From: an uncultured Eubacteriales bacterium
GTDB lineage: Bacteria > Bacillota > Clostridia > Lachnospirales > Lachnospiraceae
Direction: 5' to 3'
Length of the DNA: 64,000 nt
NCBI GenBank assembly: GCA_900319795.1
Contig: ONPU01000012.1
Span: 28,195-92,194, forward strand
The notes beneath the pieces are model-generated. The model had not been told where the DNA came from and made no database searches. It was given only the letters and a program-made list of their open reading frames with translations. This document shows positions 24,208 to 32,539 of the stretch, piece by piece. Within the stretch, counting starts at the first letter, position 1. Every line of letters starts with the position of its first letter. The position numbers were made by a program, and so were the translations under genes.

Positions 24208-25680
24208 TCAAAGCTCCGGGAAAACCGCCTCAAGCGCCGGATACAGCTTCACGAAGGTCTTGTACTTCTCTTCGTATCTGGCCGCGATCTCCGGATCGGG
24301 TTTCACGACATCCGTCACCTTGACCAGCTGCCTGCACGCCGCTTCGACGGATTCGAATTCGCCGCAGCCGACCGCCGCGAGGATCGCGCCGCCGTAGCCC
24401 GGTCCCTGTTCGGTTTCCGGAATCGTCAGCTCGATATTGAGCACGTTAGCTACGATCTTCTTCCAGAGCGGGCTCTTTGCTCCGCCGCCGCAGATAAAGC
24501 TGCTCTTGATATCGATGCCGATGGCCTTCGCCGCTTCGAACGAATCACGTACCGCAAATGCCACACCTTCGAGAACCGCCTGCGTCATGTCTTCGCGTGT
24601 CGAATCCATGGTCATGCCGATGAATGAGGAACGGGCAAGAGGATTGTTGTGGACCGCGCGTTCACCCATCAGATACGGCAGATAATAGACGTGGCTTCTT
24701 CCGAGCATGTCGTCCGTAATGCCCTTCTGCTCCGCGGGATAGTCCTTGGTGCGGATGATTTCGTCCATCCACCATTTGTTGCAGGATGCCGCCGAGAGCA
24801 TGCAGCCCATCAGATGCCAGCCGCCGTCCGCGTGCGCGAACGCGTGCAGCGAATTGTTCGCATCGACTCCGAATTCCTTACTGGAAATGAAGATCGTCCC
24901 GCTCGTCCCGAGCGAAATGTTGCATCCGCCGTCTCCGACCACGCCCGTGCCGACTGCCGCCGCAGCGTTGTCGCCCGCGCCGGCCACGACTTTCACACCG
25001 GCCGGAAGGCCCATCTTTTCGGCCATTTCCGGAAGCAGCGTGCCGACCACTTCATAGCTTTCGTAGAGCTTCGGCATCACGTCTTCGGTAATACCGCAGA
25101 TCTCAAGCATCTCTTTGGACCAGCACTTGTTCTTCACGTCCAGAAGGAGCATACCGGAAGCGTCGGAATAGTCCGTGCAGTGAACACCGCTCAGCACATA
25201 GTTGACATAATCCTTCGGAAGCATGATCTTCGCGATTTTCGCGAAGAGTTCCGGCTCATTTTTCTTCATCCACAGGATCTTCGGAGCGGTGAAGCCGGCA
25301 AATGCCACATTTCCCGTATATTCGGAAAGCTTGTCCGTCCCGATCACATTGTTCAGGTACTCGGTCTCGGCCTGCGTTCTGCCGTCATTCCAGAGAATGG
25401 CCGGGCGGAGGACATGATCGTCCGCATCCAGTGCCACAAGGCCGTGCATCTGCCCGCCGGCGCCGATTCCGGCAACCTGCGAAGCGTCAAATCCCGCCGT
25501 CAGTTCCTTCACACCGTCAATCACTGCCGTGATCCAGTCTTCTGCATTCTGCTCCGACCAGCCCGGCTGCGGGAAAAACAGTTCATATTCCTTTGTTGCG
25601 ATGTTGAGGATCTCTCCCTTCTCGTTCATGAGAAGCAATTTCACCGCGGAAGTGCCGAGATCAATACCGATATAAAGCAT
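24208..25680 (-). CDS. xylB: Xylulokinase (FGGY family)
   Basis: A 490-aa FGGY kinase that phosphorylates a ketopentose, most likely D-xylulose, with ATP. The N-terminal domain starts MLYIGIDLGTSAVKLLLMNE. Other family blocks are GIGAGGQMHGLV, AILWNDGRTQ, GAGDNAAAAVGTG and NISLGTSGTIF, followed by GGGAKSPLWKKIVANV near the C-terminus. The start at 25680 has GGAGGG 8 bp away; the five codons upstream are not supported. It is first in its operon, with promoter and operator at 25720-25764. Confidence 0.9.
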   Translation of the reverse strand: MLYIGIDLGTSAVKLLLMNEKGEILNIATKEYELFFPQPGWSEQNAEDWITAVIDGVKELTAGFDASQVAGIGAGGQMHGLVALDADDHVLRPAILWNDGRTQAETEYLNNVIGTDKLSEYTGNVAFAGFTAPKILWMKKNEPELFAKIAKIMLPKDYVNYVLSGVHCTDYSDASGMLLLDVKNKCWSKEMLEICGITEDVMPKLYESYEVVGTLLPEMAEKMGLPAGVKVVAGAGDNAAAAVGTGVVGDGGCNISLGTSGTIFISSKEFGVDANNSLHAFAHADGGWHLMGCMLSAASCNKWWMDEIIRTKDYPAEQKGITDDMLGRSHVYYLPYLMGERAVHNNPLARSSFIGMTMDSTREDMTQAVLEGVAFAVRDSFEAAKAIGIDIKSSFICGGGAKSPLWKKIVANVLNIELTIPETEQGPGYGGAILAAVGCGEFESVEAACRQLVKVTDVVKPDPEIAARYEEKYKTFVKLYPALEAVFPEL

Positions 25681-25719
25681 AAGACTGCCCTCCATGTGGA
25701 TGATTTATTTCCTGAAACT

Positions 25720-25748
25720 ATAATACCTGTTTCCTGTACTTTTGTAAA
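25720..25748 (-). promoter_or_regulatory. Predicted promoter of xylB operon
   Basis: TTTACA (complement of 25743-25748), 17 bp, TATTAT (complement of 25720-25725). The -35 lies in the operator arm. Confidence 0.6.
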
Positions 25749-25764
25749 CATCCTTTACAAAAGT
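25738..25764. promoter_or_regulatory. Palindromic operator, probable ROK/XylR site
   Basis: ACTTTTGTAAA-catcc-TTTACAAAAGT is a perfect 11-bp inverted repeat over the xylB -35. Related sequences occur at the chvE promoter (30035-30067) and upstream of the ROK gene (31467-31493), which supports a common repressor. Confidence 0.72.
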
Positions 25765-25787
25765 TATTTCTAAATTTTTTCTTAAAA

Positions 25788-25815
25788 TGCAGGAGCCCTC
25801 TACGGCCCCTGCATC
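25788..25815 (-). terminator. Terminator after the mmsB gene
   Basis: ATGCAGGggCC-gtagag-GGctCCTGCAT, followed on the minus strand by TTTTAAGAAAAAATTT. It separates the importer operon from the xylB operon. Confidence 0.65.
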
Positions 25816-25830
25816 CCGTACTTTCACAGA

Positions 25831-26988
25831 TCAGCTCTTGCCGGTCTTATGGTTGGAAACGACGTCGAAGATAACCGCTGCCAGAAGAACCGCGCCCTTG
25901 ACCACGTACTGCCACTGATCCGGCAGACCGTAGATGGACATACCCTGGTTGATAACGCCGAGGAGGATCGCGCCGATCATAACGCCCGGAACAGTACCGG
26001 AGCCGCCGTACGCGGAAGCGCCGCCGATGAAGCAGGAAGCGATCGCGTCCATTTCGTAGGACTGGCCCATCGCGCCGTCGACAGAGCCGATACGGGCTGC
26101 CATGAGGAGGCCTGAGAAACCGGCCAGGAAGCTCATGATGAAGTAAGCGCGGAAATATACCTTTCTCGGGTCGATACCGGACAGCTTGGTCGCTTTTTCA
26201 TTGCCGCCGACTGCGTAGAAATAACGGCCGACAACCGTTGAAGAAGTGACAAATGCCACAATCAGGACCACCACGAGGATCCACAGAAGCATGACCGGAA
26301 CACCCTTGTACCCCATCAGCTTGGAGCTGTACCAGATGATCAGGGCATCGATCACGACCAGCTTGGCGATCATGATCGGGAACGCTTCCACGTCATAGCC
26401 GCGCTTGACCTGACGCGCACGGGAGCTGAACATCAGAACCGCGATGATCACTGCTACCGCAATACCAATTACCAGAGCGGAAACGCAGTGCTTGTTGGCA
26501 TCGACGCCCGGGATCTGGATGTAGGATGTGAACAGTGACAGGAAGCCTTTGTTCTGAATGGAAACCGTCTTGGAATCCAGGACGACACGGCCGAGACCTC
26601 TCCAGAGGAACATGCCGGCCAGTGTGCAGATGAACGGCGGGATGTGAACATAACCGACCAGATAGCCCTGCCATACACCGATGATCGCAGCAACAGCGAT
26701 GGAAGCCAGAATCGCGACGACCGGATTGCCGCCCTTCGCAAGTGTCTGAGCCGCGATCGCGCCGGAAAGACAGACCGTGGAACCGACGGACAGGTCGACG
26801 TTACCGCCGGTCAGGATGCACAGAAGCATACCGCAGGCCATGACGAGAACGTACGCGTTCTGAAGCAGCAGGTTGGAAATGTTCTGCGCCAGCACCAGAC
26901 GGCCGCCCGTCAGAACCGTGAAGAAGATGAAGACCACGACCAGCGCGAGCGTCATCGTATATTTTTTAATGAATTCAGTAACTTTCAT
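25831..26988 (-). CDS. mmsB: Monosaccharide ABC permease (MmsB/GguB/XylH type)
   Basis: A 385-aa permease of a CUT2 importer with about 10 transmembrane segments. The family signature is GMLLCILTGGNVDLSVGS (residues around 53-70); FIGGASAYGGSGTVPG lies near the C-terminus. It starts 3 bp after the ATPase stop codon. Together with the ChvE-like binding protein and the two-domain ATPase it makes a complete importer for monosaccharides such as xylose, arabinose or galactose. Confidence 0.9.
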   Translation of the reverse strand: MKVTEFIKKYTMTLALVVVFIFFTVLTGGRLVLAQNISNLLLQNAYVLVMACGMLLCILTGGNVDLSVGSTVCLSGAIAAQTLAKGGNPVVAILASIAVAAIIGVWQGYLVGYVHIPPFICTLAGMFLWRGLGRVVLDSKTVSIQNKGFLSLFTSYIQIPGVDANKHCVSALVIGIAVAVIIAVLMFSSRARQVKRGYDVEAFPIMIAKLVVIDALIIWYSSKLMGYKGVPVMLLWILVVVLIVAFVTSSTVVGRYFYAVGGNEKATKLSGIDPRKVYFRAYFIMSFLAGFSGLLMAARIGSVDGAMGQSYEMDAIASCFIGGASAYGGSGTVPGVMIGAILLGVINQGMSIYGLPDQWQYVVKGAVLLAAVIFDVVSNHKTGKS

Positions 26989-26991
26989 GCC

Positions 26992-28551
26992 TTATGCCTC
27001 CTTAGCAGCTTTCTGATCATCCGATTTCAGGATCGCAGCCAGGATCTTCTCCTGGGTGGCGTCCTTAGCCATAAACTCCGCGACGATACTTCCCTCGTTC
27101 ATGACATAGATGCGGTCGCACATACCTAAGAGCTCAGGCATTTCCGAGGAAATCATGATGACCGATTTGCCCTGGGCCACCATATCGTTCATGATGCAGT
27201 AGATTTCATATTTCGCGCCGACGTCGATACCACGGGTCGGCTCGTCCAGAATAAGGACGTCGGGATCCGCGAACATCCATTTTGCGAGAAGAACCTTCTG
27301 CTGGTTGCCGCCGGAGAGGTTGCCCGCGTTCTGCTGAACGCTGGGGGTCTTGGTTTTCAGAACGTCCACGTATTCCTGCGCGACGTTGTTCTCCTTTGCC
27401 ACATCGATGATGCCGCGGCTGTCGGAGACTTTGGACATCTTCGCCATGGACGTGTTCCACGCGATCGAAGCGTCAAGCACAAGTCCGTTGACCTTCCGGT
27501 CTTCGGTCACGTACGCCAGTCCGTGTTCAATGGCGTCGTGCTCATTTTTCAAATGAACTTCCTTGCCATTGATGAATTCCTGACCGCTGATATGGCTGCC
27601 GTAGCTCTTGCCGAAGAGCGCCATAGCCATTTCCGTACGTCCTGCGCCCTGCAGGCCCGAGAAGCCGACGATTTCACCCTTCTTTACATGGAAGCTGATA
27701 TCCTTGTCGATGCATTTCTCCGTATAGACAGGATGATAAACGGTCCAGTTCCTCGCCTCGAAAGCGATCTCATCCGAAACCGTATGCTGTCTTTCCGGGA
27801 AACGGTTTGTCAGCTCACGCCCGACCATTCCCTTGATGATCCGCTCTTCATCGATGTTGTGATCCGGGTTCGGGATCGTCTCGATGGTGGCGCCGTCACG
27901 GAGAACCGTGATCTTGTCCGCACAGTACGCGACTTCGTTCAGCTTATGGGTAATGATGATCGAAGTCATGCCCTCTTTCTTGAAGTCGAGAAGCATGTCC
28001 AGAAGCATTCTGGAATCCTCTTCGTTCAGTGAGGAGGTCGGCTCGTCGAGAATGAGGAGTTTGACGTTCTTCGAAAGAGCCTTCGCGATCTCCACAAGCT
28101 GCTGTTTACCGGTACCGATATCCTTAATCAGCACAGAGGACTTTTCCTTCAGGCCGACGCGCTTCATCTGGGCGGTCGCCTGATGATAGGTTTCATTCCA
28201 GTCGATCTTGCCGATTTTATTTCTTCTTTCATTTCCGAGGAACATATTTTCCGCGATTGTCAGTTCCGGAATCAGGGCAAGCTCCTGATGGATGATGACA
28301 ATGCCGAGTTTCTCGGAATCGTGAATGTTGTTGAATTTGCATTCCTGCCCGTTATAAATAATATCGCCCGTGTACTGGCCGAACGGAATCGTACCGGAAA
28401 GCACGTTCATCAGAGTCGACTTGCCGGCTCCGTTCTCACCGCACAGGGCGTGGATTTCACCCCGCTCCACCTGAAGATTGACGTCATCCAAAGCCTTGAC
28501 GCCCGGGTAGAGCTTCGTGATATTCTTCATTTCCAAAATATAGTCAGCCAA
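26992..28551 (-). CDS. mmsA: Monosaccharide ABC ATPase, two ABC domains (MmsA/GguA/XylG type)
   Basis: A 519-aa ATPase. It starts at TTG (complement of 28549-28551), set by GGAGG 7-8 bp upstream. Domain 1 has Walker A GENGAGKSTLMNVLSG (around residue 38) and Walker B LLILDEPTSSL. Domain 2 has a degenerate P-loop (GLQGAGRTEMA), a perfect signature LSGGNQQKVLLAKW and LILDEPTRGID, as usual for CUT2 ATPases. It is preceded by a strong intercistronic hairpin. Confidence 0.92.
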   Translation of the reverse strand: MADYILEMKNITKLYPGVKALDDVNLQVERGEIHALCGENGAGKSTLMNVLSGTIPFGQYTGDIIYNGQECKFNNIHDSEKLGIVIIHQELALIPELTIAENMFLGNERRNKIGKIDWNETYHQATAQMKRVGLKEKSSVLIKDIGTGKQQLVEIAKALSKNVKLLILDEPTSSLNEEDSRMLLDMLLDFKKEGMTSIIITHKLNEVAYCADKITVLRDGATIETIPNPDHNIDEERIIKGMVGRELTNRFPERQHTVSDEIAFEARNWTVYHPVYTEKCIDKDISFHVKKGEIVGFSGLQGAGRTEMAMALFGKSYGSHISGQEFINGKEVHLKNEHDAIEHGLAYVTEDRKVNGLVLDASIAWNTSMAKMSKVSDSRGIIDVAKENNVAQEYVDVLKTKTPSVQQNAGNLSGGNQQKVLLAKWMFADPDVLILDEPTRGIDVGAKYEIYCIMNDMVAQGKSVIMISSEMPELLGMCDRIYVMNEGSIVAEFMAKDATQEKILAAILKSDDQKAAKEA

Positions 28552-28590
28552 ATGAATACCTCCGCCCGTGTTCCATCCTTAAGTTAGAGA

Positions 28591-28621
28591 GCGGGCGGGG
28601 CAAGTTGTATGCCCCGCCCGC
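28591..28621 (-). promoter_or_regulatory. Intercistronic hairpin after chvE gene
   Basis: GCGGGCGGGGC-aagttgtat-GCCCCGCCCGC is an 11-bp GC stem with no T-run. It probably protects the abundant binding-protein mRNA and attenuates mmsA, as at 16842. Confidence 0.65.
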
Positions 28622-28668
28622 GGAATTTACTGAACGTTTTACTTTATTGCGCTCAATCCGTCGAGGGA

Positions 28669-29991
28669 TCAGCCGACAGCCTTCGGATAATCACCTTCCA
28701 TGGTGTAATAACCTGTGTCAACAAGTTCAGACTGGATGTTGTCCTTTGTGACAACTGTCGGAACCAGCAGATAGGACGGGATGACGCCTGTGCCGTTGTC
28801 ATAGGATTCGGTATCATATGCGCAGTCGAAGTCCCAGCCGGCCTTGTCGATCAGACCCGCATCCGGAGTTTCGCCGTTCAGGATCGCGACGCCGAGGTCC
28901 AGAGTCGCAACAGCTTCGTTCGCAACAGCCTTGTAAACCGTCATGGTCTGCTTGCCGTCAACGATGTTTGCAAGGTTGGCTTCGTCGCCGTCCTGACCTG
29001 TGATGATGACAGCATTGTCACCGGCATAGTCGGATTCGATCGCCTGTGTGACGCCGAGGGCTGTGGAGTCGTTGGAGCAAAGAGCTACGTCAAGAACTTC
29101 ACCGTTGCCATAGTAAGATCCGAGGATGTTCTGCATACGCTCCATAGCGGTCGGTGTATCCCAACCCGGTGTAGCGACCTGTTCAAATGTGGTCTGGCCG
29201 GACGGAACATTGAGGATGCCCGCGTCGATGTACGGAGAAAGAACATCAAATGCGCCGTTGAAGAAGAATCCGGCATTGTTGTCGGCCGGGTCACCGGCTG
29301 TGAATTCGATGTTGTAGGTCTTGGATGTGTCATCAAGCTTCAGGCCCAGAGTATCAACGACGAATTCGCCCTGAAGTTTACCGACTGTGTAGTTATCGAA
29401 AGATACATAGTAGCTGATCGCATCTGTGTTCATGATCAGACGGTCATAGGAAATAACCGGAATATTGTTGTCTTTCGCATCTGCCAGAACCTGTGTCAGG
29501 GATTCGCCGTCGATCGCAGCGATGACCAGCAGGTTGACGTTGTCAGCGATCAGGTTTTCGATATCGGAAACCTGTTTCTTGATATCATTGTCGGAATAGG
29601 TCAGCTCTGTCTCATAGCCTGCAGCCTGGAACTGAGCTTCAAGGAAGGAACCGTCACGATTCCATCTTTCAAGGGACTGTGTCGGCATCGCAATACCAAC
29701 CTTCTTGCCGGCAGCGTCAGCAGCCGGAGCTTCTTCAGCAGCAGCCTCTTCTTCAGCCGGAGCAGCTTCTTCTTCAGCCGGAGCTTCCTCTTCGACAGCT
29801 TCTTCAGCCGGTGCAGCTTCTTCTTCAGCCGGAGCTTCCTCTTCGACAGCTTCTTCAGCCGGTGCTTCCTCAGCAGCAGCTTCTTCAGCCGGAGCAGCAT
29901 CAGTGGCCGCAGCGTTGGATCCGCCGCAGGCTGCCATGGAGAATGTCATAGCGCCGGCGAGCAACAGTGCCAATAATTTCTTTGCCTTCAT
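28669..29991 (-). CDS. chvE: ChvE-like monosaccharide-binding lipoprotein
   Basis: A 440-aa lipoprotein. The signal peptide ends in SMAACGG, giving lipid-modified Cys22. Residues 27-93 are an unusually long Ala/Glu/Pro linker made of APAEE and AVEEE blocks. The binding domain contains IAMPTQSLERWNRDG, LVIAAIDGESLTQVL and VISYDRLIMN, typical of ChvE/XylF multiple-monosaccharide receptors, plus ITGQDGDEANLANI near the C-terminus. It delivers sugar to MmsA/MmsB. The linker may carry the receptor across the thick wall. AGGAGG ribosome binding site. Confidence 0.92.
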   Translation of the reverse strand: MKAKKLLALLLAGAMTFSMAACGGSNAAATDAAPAEEAAAEEAPAEEAVEEEAPAEEEAAPAEEAVEEEAPAEEEAAPAEEEAAAEEAPAADAAGKKVGIAMPTQSLERWNRDGSFLEAQFQAAGYETELTYSDNDIKKQVSDIENLIADNVNLLVIAAIDGESLTQVLADAKDNNIPVISYDRLIMNTDAISYYVSFDNYTVGKLQGEFVVDTLGLKLDDTSKTYNIEFTAGDPADNNAGFFFNGAFDVLSPYIDAGILNVPSGQTTFEQVATPGWDTPTAMERMQNILGSYYGNGEVLDVALCSNDSTALGVTQAIESDYAGDNAVIITGQDGDEANLANIVDGKQTMTVYKAVANEAVATLDLGVAILNGETPDAGLIDKAGWDFDCAYDTESYDNGTGVIPSYLLVPTVVTKDNIQSELVDTGYYTMEGDYPKAVG

Positions 29992-30034
29992 GAATGTTTC
30001 CTCCTTTTATGAGTGTTGATGAAACAACTTTAGA

Positions 30035-30067
30035 TTTATAAACTTCCATAAAGAAACTTTACAAATC
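30035..30067 (-). promoter_or_regulatory. Promoter and operator-like site of the chvE operon
   Basis: The minus strand carries TTGTAA (about 30059-30064) and TATAAA (30035-30040) at promoter spacing. Embedded are GATTTGTAAAGTTTCTTTAT and a second TTTATAAACTTCC block, both resembling the xylB operator half-sites (TTTGTAAA..TTTACAAA). The arrangement is imperfect, so affinity may differ. Confidence 0.5.
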
Positions 30068-30223
30068 CTTGCTTATCATAGAAAGAAATAGGGGTGAAGT
30101 CAATGATTTCCTGTGCAATTTGCGCATTTTCGGATATTTTTAACAAAATTGATTTAGGAAAATTTAACAGTTTTCCGTAAACGTTTAAGTATCTCACCCC
30201 CGCCGAAGCATTTTCTGCGGCAA

Positions 30224-31372
30224 TCAGATGCTGTCTATAAATTCCTTTACAAAATGCCACGCCACACCCATCATGCCTGCTCTGGTGGGATATTTCCCAA
30301 GCTTGATATACTCCGTTCTCTGCTCAAACGGGCTTGCGGACGCGCAGCGCCTGTTCAGTTCCGGGAGGTAGGGAGCCATGTAAGCGGAGACATAGCCGCC
30401 CAGGATCACGTTGCAGTCGAAGGCCATTCTGAGATTGCCGATGCCGATGGCCAGATAGTCCAGAATTTCATCCCACAGCTTCCGGTACTCTTCATTTCCG
30501 TCCTTTAAGCCTGTGAAGAAGTCTTCCACGCGGATCCCGAGGTCCCGGGTGAAGCGGAAGGCGCTCACATAGGCTTCGAGACAGCCTTTTTTGCCGCAGT
30601 TGCACATGCGGCCGCCCGGCACGATGCACATATGGCCGAACTCGCCGCTGCGTCTTTCGGAGCCCAGATACGGTTTTCCGTCGATGAAGACAGCCCCGCC
30701 GACGCCATTTTCAAGAAAGAGATAGACGAAGTCCTCTTCTTTTTCCTCCGGGGTGAGGCCGAGCCATTCGGCGGCGCCGCCGCTGGTCGAGTCATTTTCT
30801 ATAAATGTCCGGAAGGGAATCTGCTCGCGGACGGCGGAGAGGGAGATGTTTTTCATTTTTAAAGTCGGGGAAAGGATGATCGAGTCATTTTCCTGATCGA
30901 TCACTCCCGGAAATGTAATTCCCACGCCGAGCACTTTGTGCCTGTCAATATTCCGCTCATTGAGGAACGTGTCCAGCTCCTTTGTGACGCGGCTGCCGAT
31001 ATAGGTTCCGTCGCCGTGGGAAATGTCGATTTCGGAATAGGCCAGCTCATTCTGGCGGATATCGGTGAGGAGGATCCGGATCTGCGTGGCAGAGACGGCG
31101 ACACCAACGGAATAGCGGATTTTTTCATTGATCGAGTAGCCGACCGCGGGGCGGCCGCCCGTGGATTTCTGCATTTCGCCCGGACGAATCAGGTCCGCTT
31201 CGAGAAGTTCCGCGATGTTCTGATGAACGGTCGGAAGCGAGAATTCCATCGCGTTGGCCAGCTGCTGCTTGCTGACGGGAACGCCGGCTTCGTAAATATA
31301 CCGGTACATGCTGTTCCTGGTCAGTCTTCTGCGTTCGGTAATCGTCGGTTTCAGGTCTTCCATCGCTGTCAT
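30224..31372 (-). CDS. ROK-family repressor (XylR-like)
   Basis: A 382-aa regulator. The N-terminal winged helix-turn-helix (residues 10-75) includes VSKQQLANAMEFSLPTVHQ. The ROK domain follows, with the zinc/ROK signature GHMCIVPGGRMCNCGKKGC (about residues 238-256) and an ATP/sugar-binding core (IENDSTSGGAAEWLG). ROK repressors of this type release DNA on binding xylose or a related sugar. It lies just upstream of the importer operon in the same direction, and similar palindromes overlap its own and neighbouring promoters, so autoregulation is likely. AGGGA ribosome binding site. Confidence 0.9.
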   Translation of the reverse strand: MTAMEDLKPTITERRRLTRNSMYRYIYEAGVPVSKQQLANAMEFSLPTVHQNIAELLEADLIRPGEMQKSTGGRPAVGYSINEKIRYSVGVAVSATQIRILLTDIRQNELAYSEIDISHGDGTYIGSRVTKELDTFLNERNIDRHKVLGVGITFPGVIDQENDSIILSPTLKMKNISLSAVREQIPFRTFIENDSTSGGAAEWLGLTPEEKEEDFVYLFLENGVGGAVFIDGKPYLGSERRSGEFGHMCIVPGGRMCNCGKKGCLEAYVSAFRFTRDLGIRVEDFFTGLKDGNEEYRKLWDEILDYLAIGIGNLRMAFDCNVILGGYVSAYMAPYLPELNRRCASASPFEQRTEYIKLGKYPTRAGMMGVAWHFVKEFIDSI

Positions 31373-31466
31373 GGTTCTTCCCTCATTTTAATACAGTCTG
31401 ATGTACAGTCCGAAATGTTACGCTCTGTTTTCCGCTTCAAAACAGCCGCGCCATCGTAATACCGGG

Positions 31467-31493
31467 ACTTTTATAAATGTCCCTTACATAATT
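31467..31493. promoter_or_regulatory. Operator-like site upstream of the ROK gene
   Basis: ACTTTTATAAA-tgtcc-CTTACATAAT matches the xylB operator (ACTTTTGTAAA-catcc-TTTACAAAAG) over most positions. Confidence 0.55.
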
Positions 31494-31546
31494 GTAACTA
31501 TAGTATTCCGACAGGCCCTTGTCAAATCGTCCTTTGCGTAAAAAAA

Positions 31547-31575
31547 GAAAACCGGCGCACTTTGCACCGGTTTTC
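31547..31575 (-). terminator. Terminator of map
   Basis: GAAAACCGG..CCGGTTTTC stem followed on the minus strand by TTTTTTTACG, 21 bp after the map stop codon. Confidence 0.85.
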
Positions 31576-31595
31576 GAAAACGTTTTCGCAACCTC

Positions 31596-32489
31596 TTACC
31601 AGCTGAGCAGTTCTGTACCGGTTTCGGTCACAAGCAGCTGTACTTCCCACTGGGCCGAAGGCTTTCCGTCCATTGTGCGGATCGTCCAGCCGTTGTCGGC
31701 GTCCTCGTAAATGTCGGCCTTGCCCAGGTTGACCATCGGCTCGATCGTAAATGTCATCCCCGGAACCATGACCATGCCGGTCCCCGGACGGCTCACATAG
31801 CTGACCCACGGATCTTCATGGAACTCGAAACCGCAGCCGTGGCCGCCGATTTCGCGGACGACCGTGCAGCCGTTTTCCAGGGCATGCTGATGGACGGCAT
31901 TTCCCATATCCCCGAGGCGGGCCCAGGGTTTCACCGCGCGAATTCCGATTTCCATGCACTCCTTCGCGACTTCGACGAGGCGCTTCTTCTCGGGTGAGAC
32001 ATTTCCGATCAGGAACATGCGGGAGCTGTCCGAGAAATAGCCGTTGTAGATCGTGGAGCAGTCCACGTTGATAATGTCGCCGTCTTTCAGAATGATCTTC
32101 TCATCCGGAATTCCATGGCAGACCTCTTCGTTGATCGACGTGCAGACGCTTTTCGGGAAGCCTTCGTAGTTCAGCGGCGCAGGGATAGCTCCCGCTTCCG
32201 TCGTCACCCGGTGCACGATCTGATTAATCTCTTCCGTAGACATCCCGGCCGCGATCACCTCGCCCACTGCGTCCAGGCAGGCCATATTGATCTTCGCGCT
32301 CGCCTTGATCCCCTCAATATCCTTCGGGGTCTTGATAAAACGCTTCTTCGGCACTTCGATCCCGCGCATCTCAAACTTCCGGATCCTGTCGTCGAACGCC
32401 ATATGGCACTGCTTATACTTTCTCCCGCTCCCGCACCAGCACGGCGCATTCCTGTCAATTTTCTCATATTCCGATTTATGTAAGATCAT
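31596..32489 (-). CDS. map: Methionine aminopeptidase type I with N-terminal SEC-C zinc motif
   Basis: A 297-aa enzyme that removes the initiator methionine from new proteins. An N-terminal SEC-C motif (APCWCGSGRKYKQCH, residues 12-26) probably binds zinc and the ribosome. The catalytic pita-bread fold has Asp in NVDCST, Asp in SDSSRMF, His in GGHGCGFEFHEDP, Glu in TIEPMV and Glu in AQWEVQLLV; His is replaced by Val after that last Glu. The start at 32489 has AAGGAG 6 bp away. The longer frame to 32540 merely translates a REP palindrome. Confidence 0.92.
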   Translation of the reverse strand: MILHKSEYEKIDRNAPCWCGSGRKYKQCHMAFDDRIRKFEMRGIEVPKKRFIKTPKDIEGIKASAKINMACLDAVGEVIAAGMSTEEINQIVHRVTTEAGAIPAPLNYEGFPKSVCTSINEEVCHGIPDEKIILKDGDIINVDCSTIYNGYFSDSSRMFLIGNVSPEKKRLVEVAKECMEIGIRAVKPWARLGDMGNAVHQHALENGCTVVREIGGHGCGFEFHEDPWVSYVSRPGTGMVMVPGMTFTIEPMVNLGKADIYEDADNGWTIRTMDGKPSAQWEVQLLVTETGTELLSW

Positions 32490-32501
32490 ATCCGCTCCTT
32501 C

Positions 32502-32533
32502 TGCACCACCGGGGCCTGGCACCTCTGGTGCAC
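32502..32533. repeat. REP-like palindrome (family A) before map
   Basis: TGCACCACCGGGGCCTGGC then ACCTCTGGTGCA, in the 50-bp gap between metH and map. Confidence 0.75.
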
Positions 32534-32539
32534 TTAACA

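Noticed and set aside
31575-31588. CGAAAACGTTTTCG as a CcpA cre site
   Set aside because: A good palindrome, but it overlaps the map terminator stem and is more than 80 bp beyond the likely ROK promoter, so a control role is not supported.
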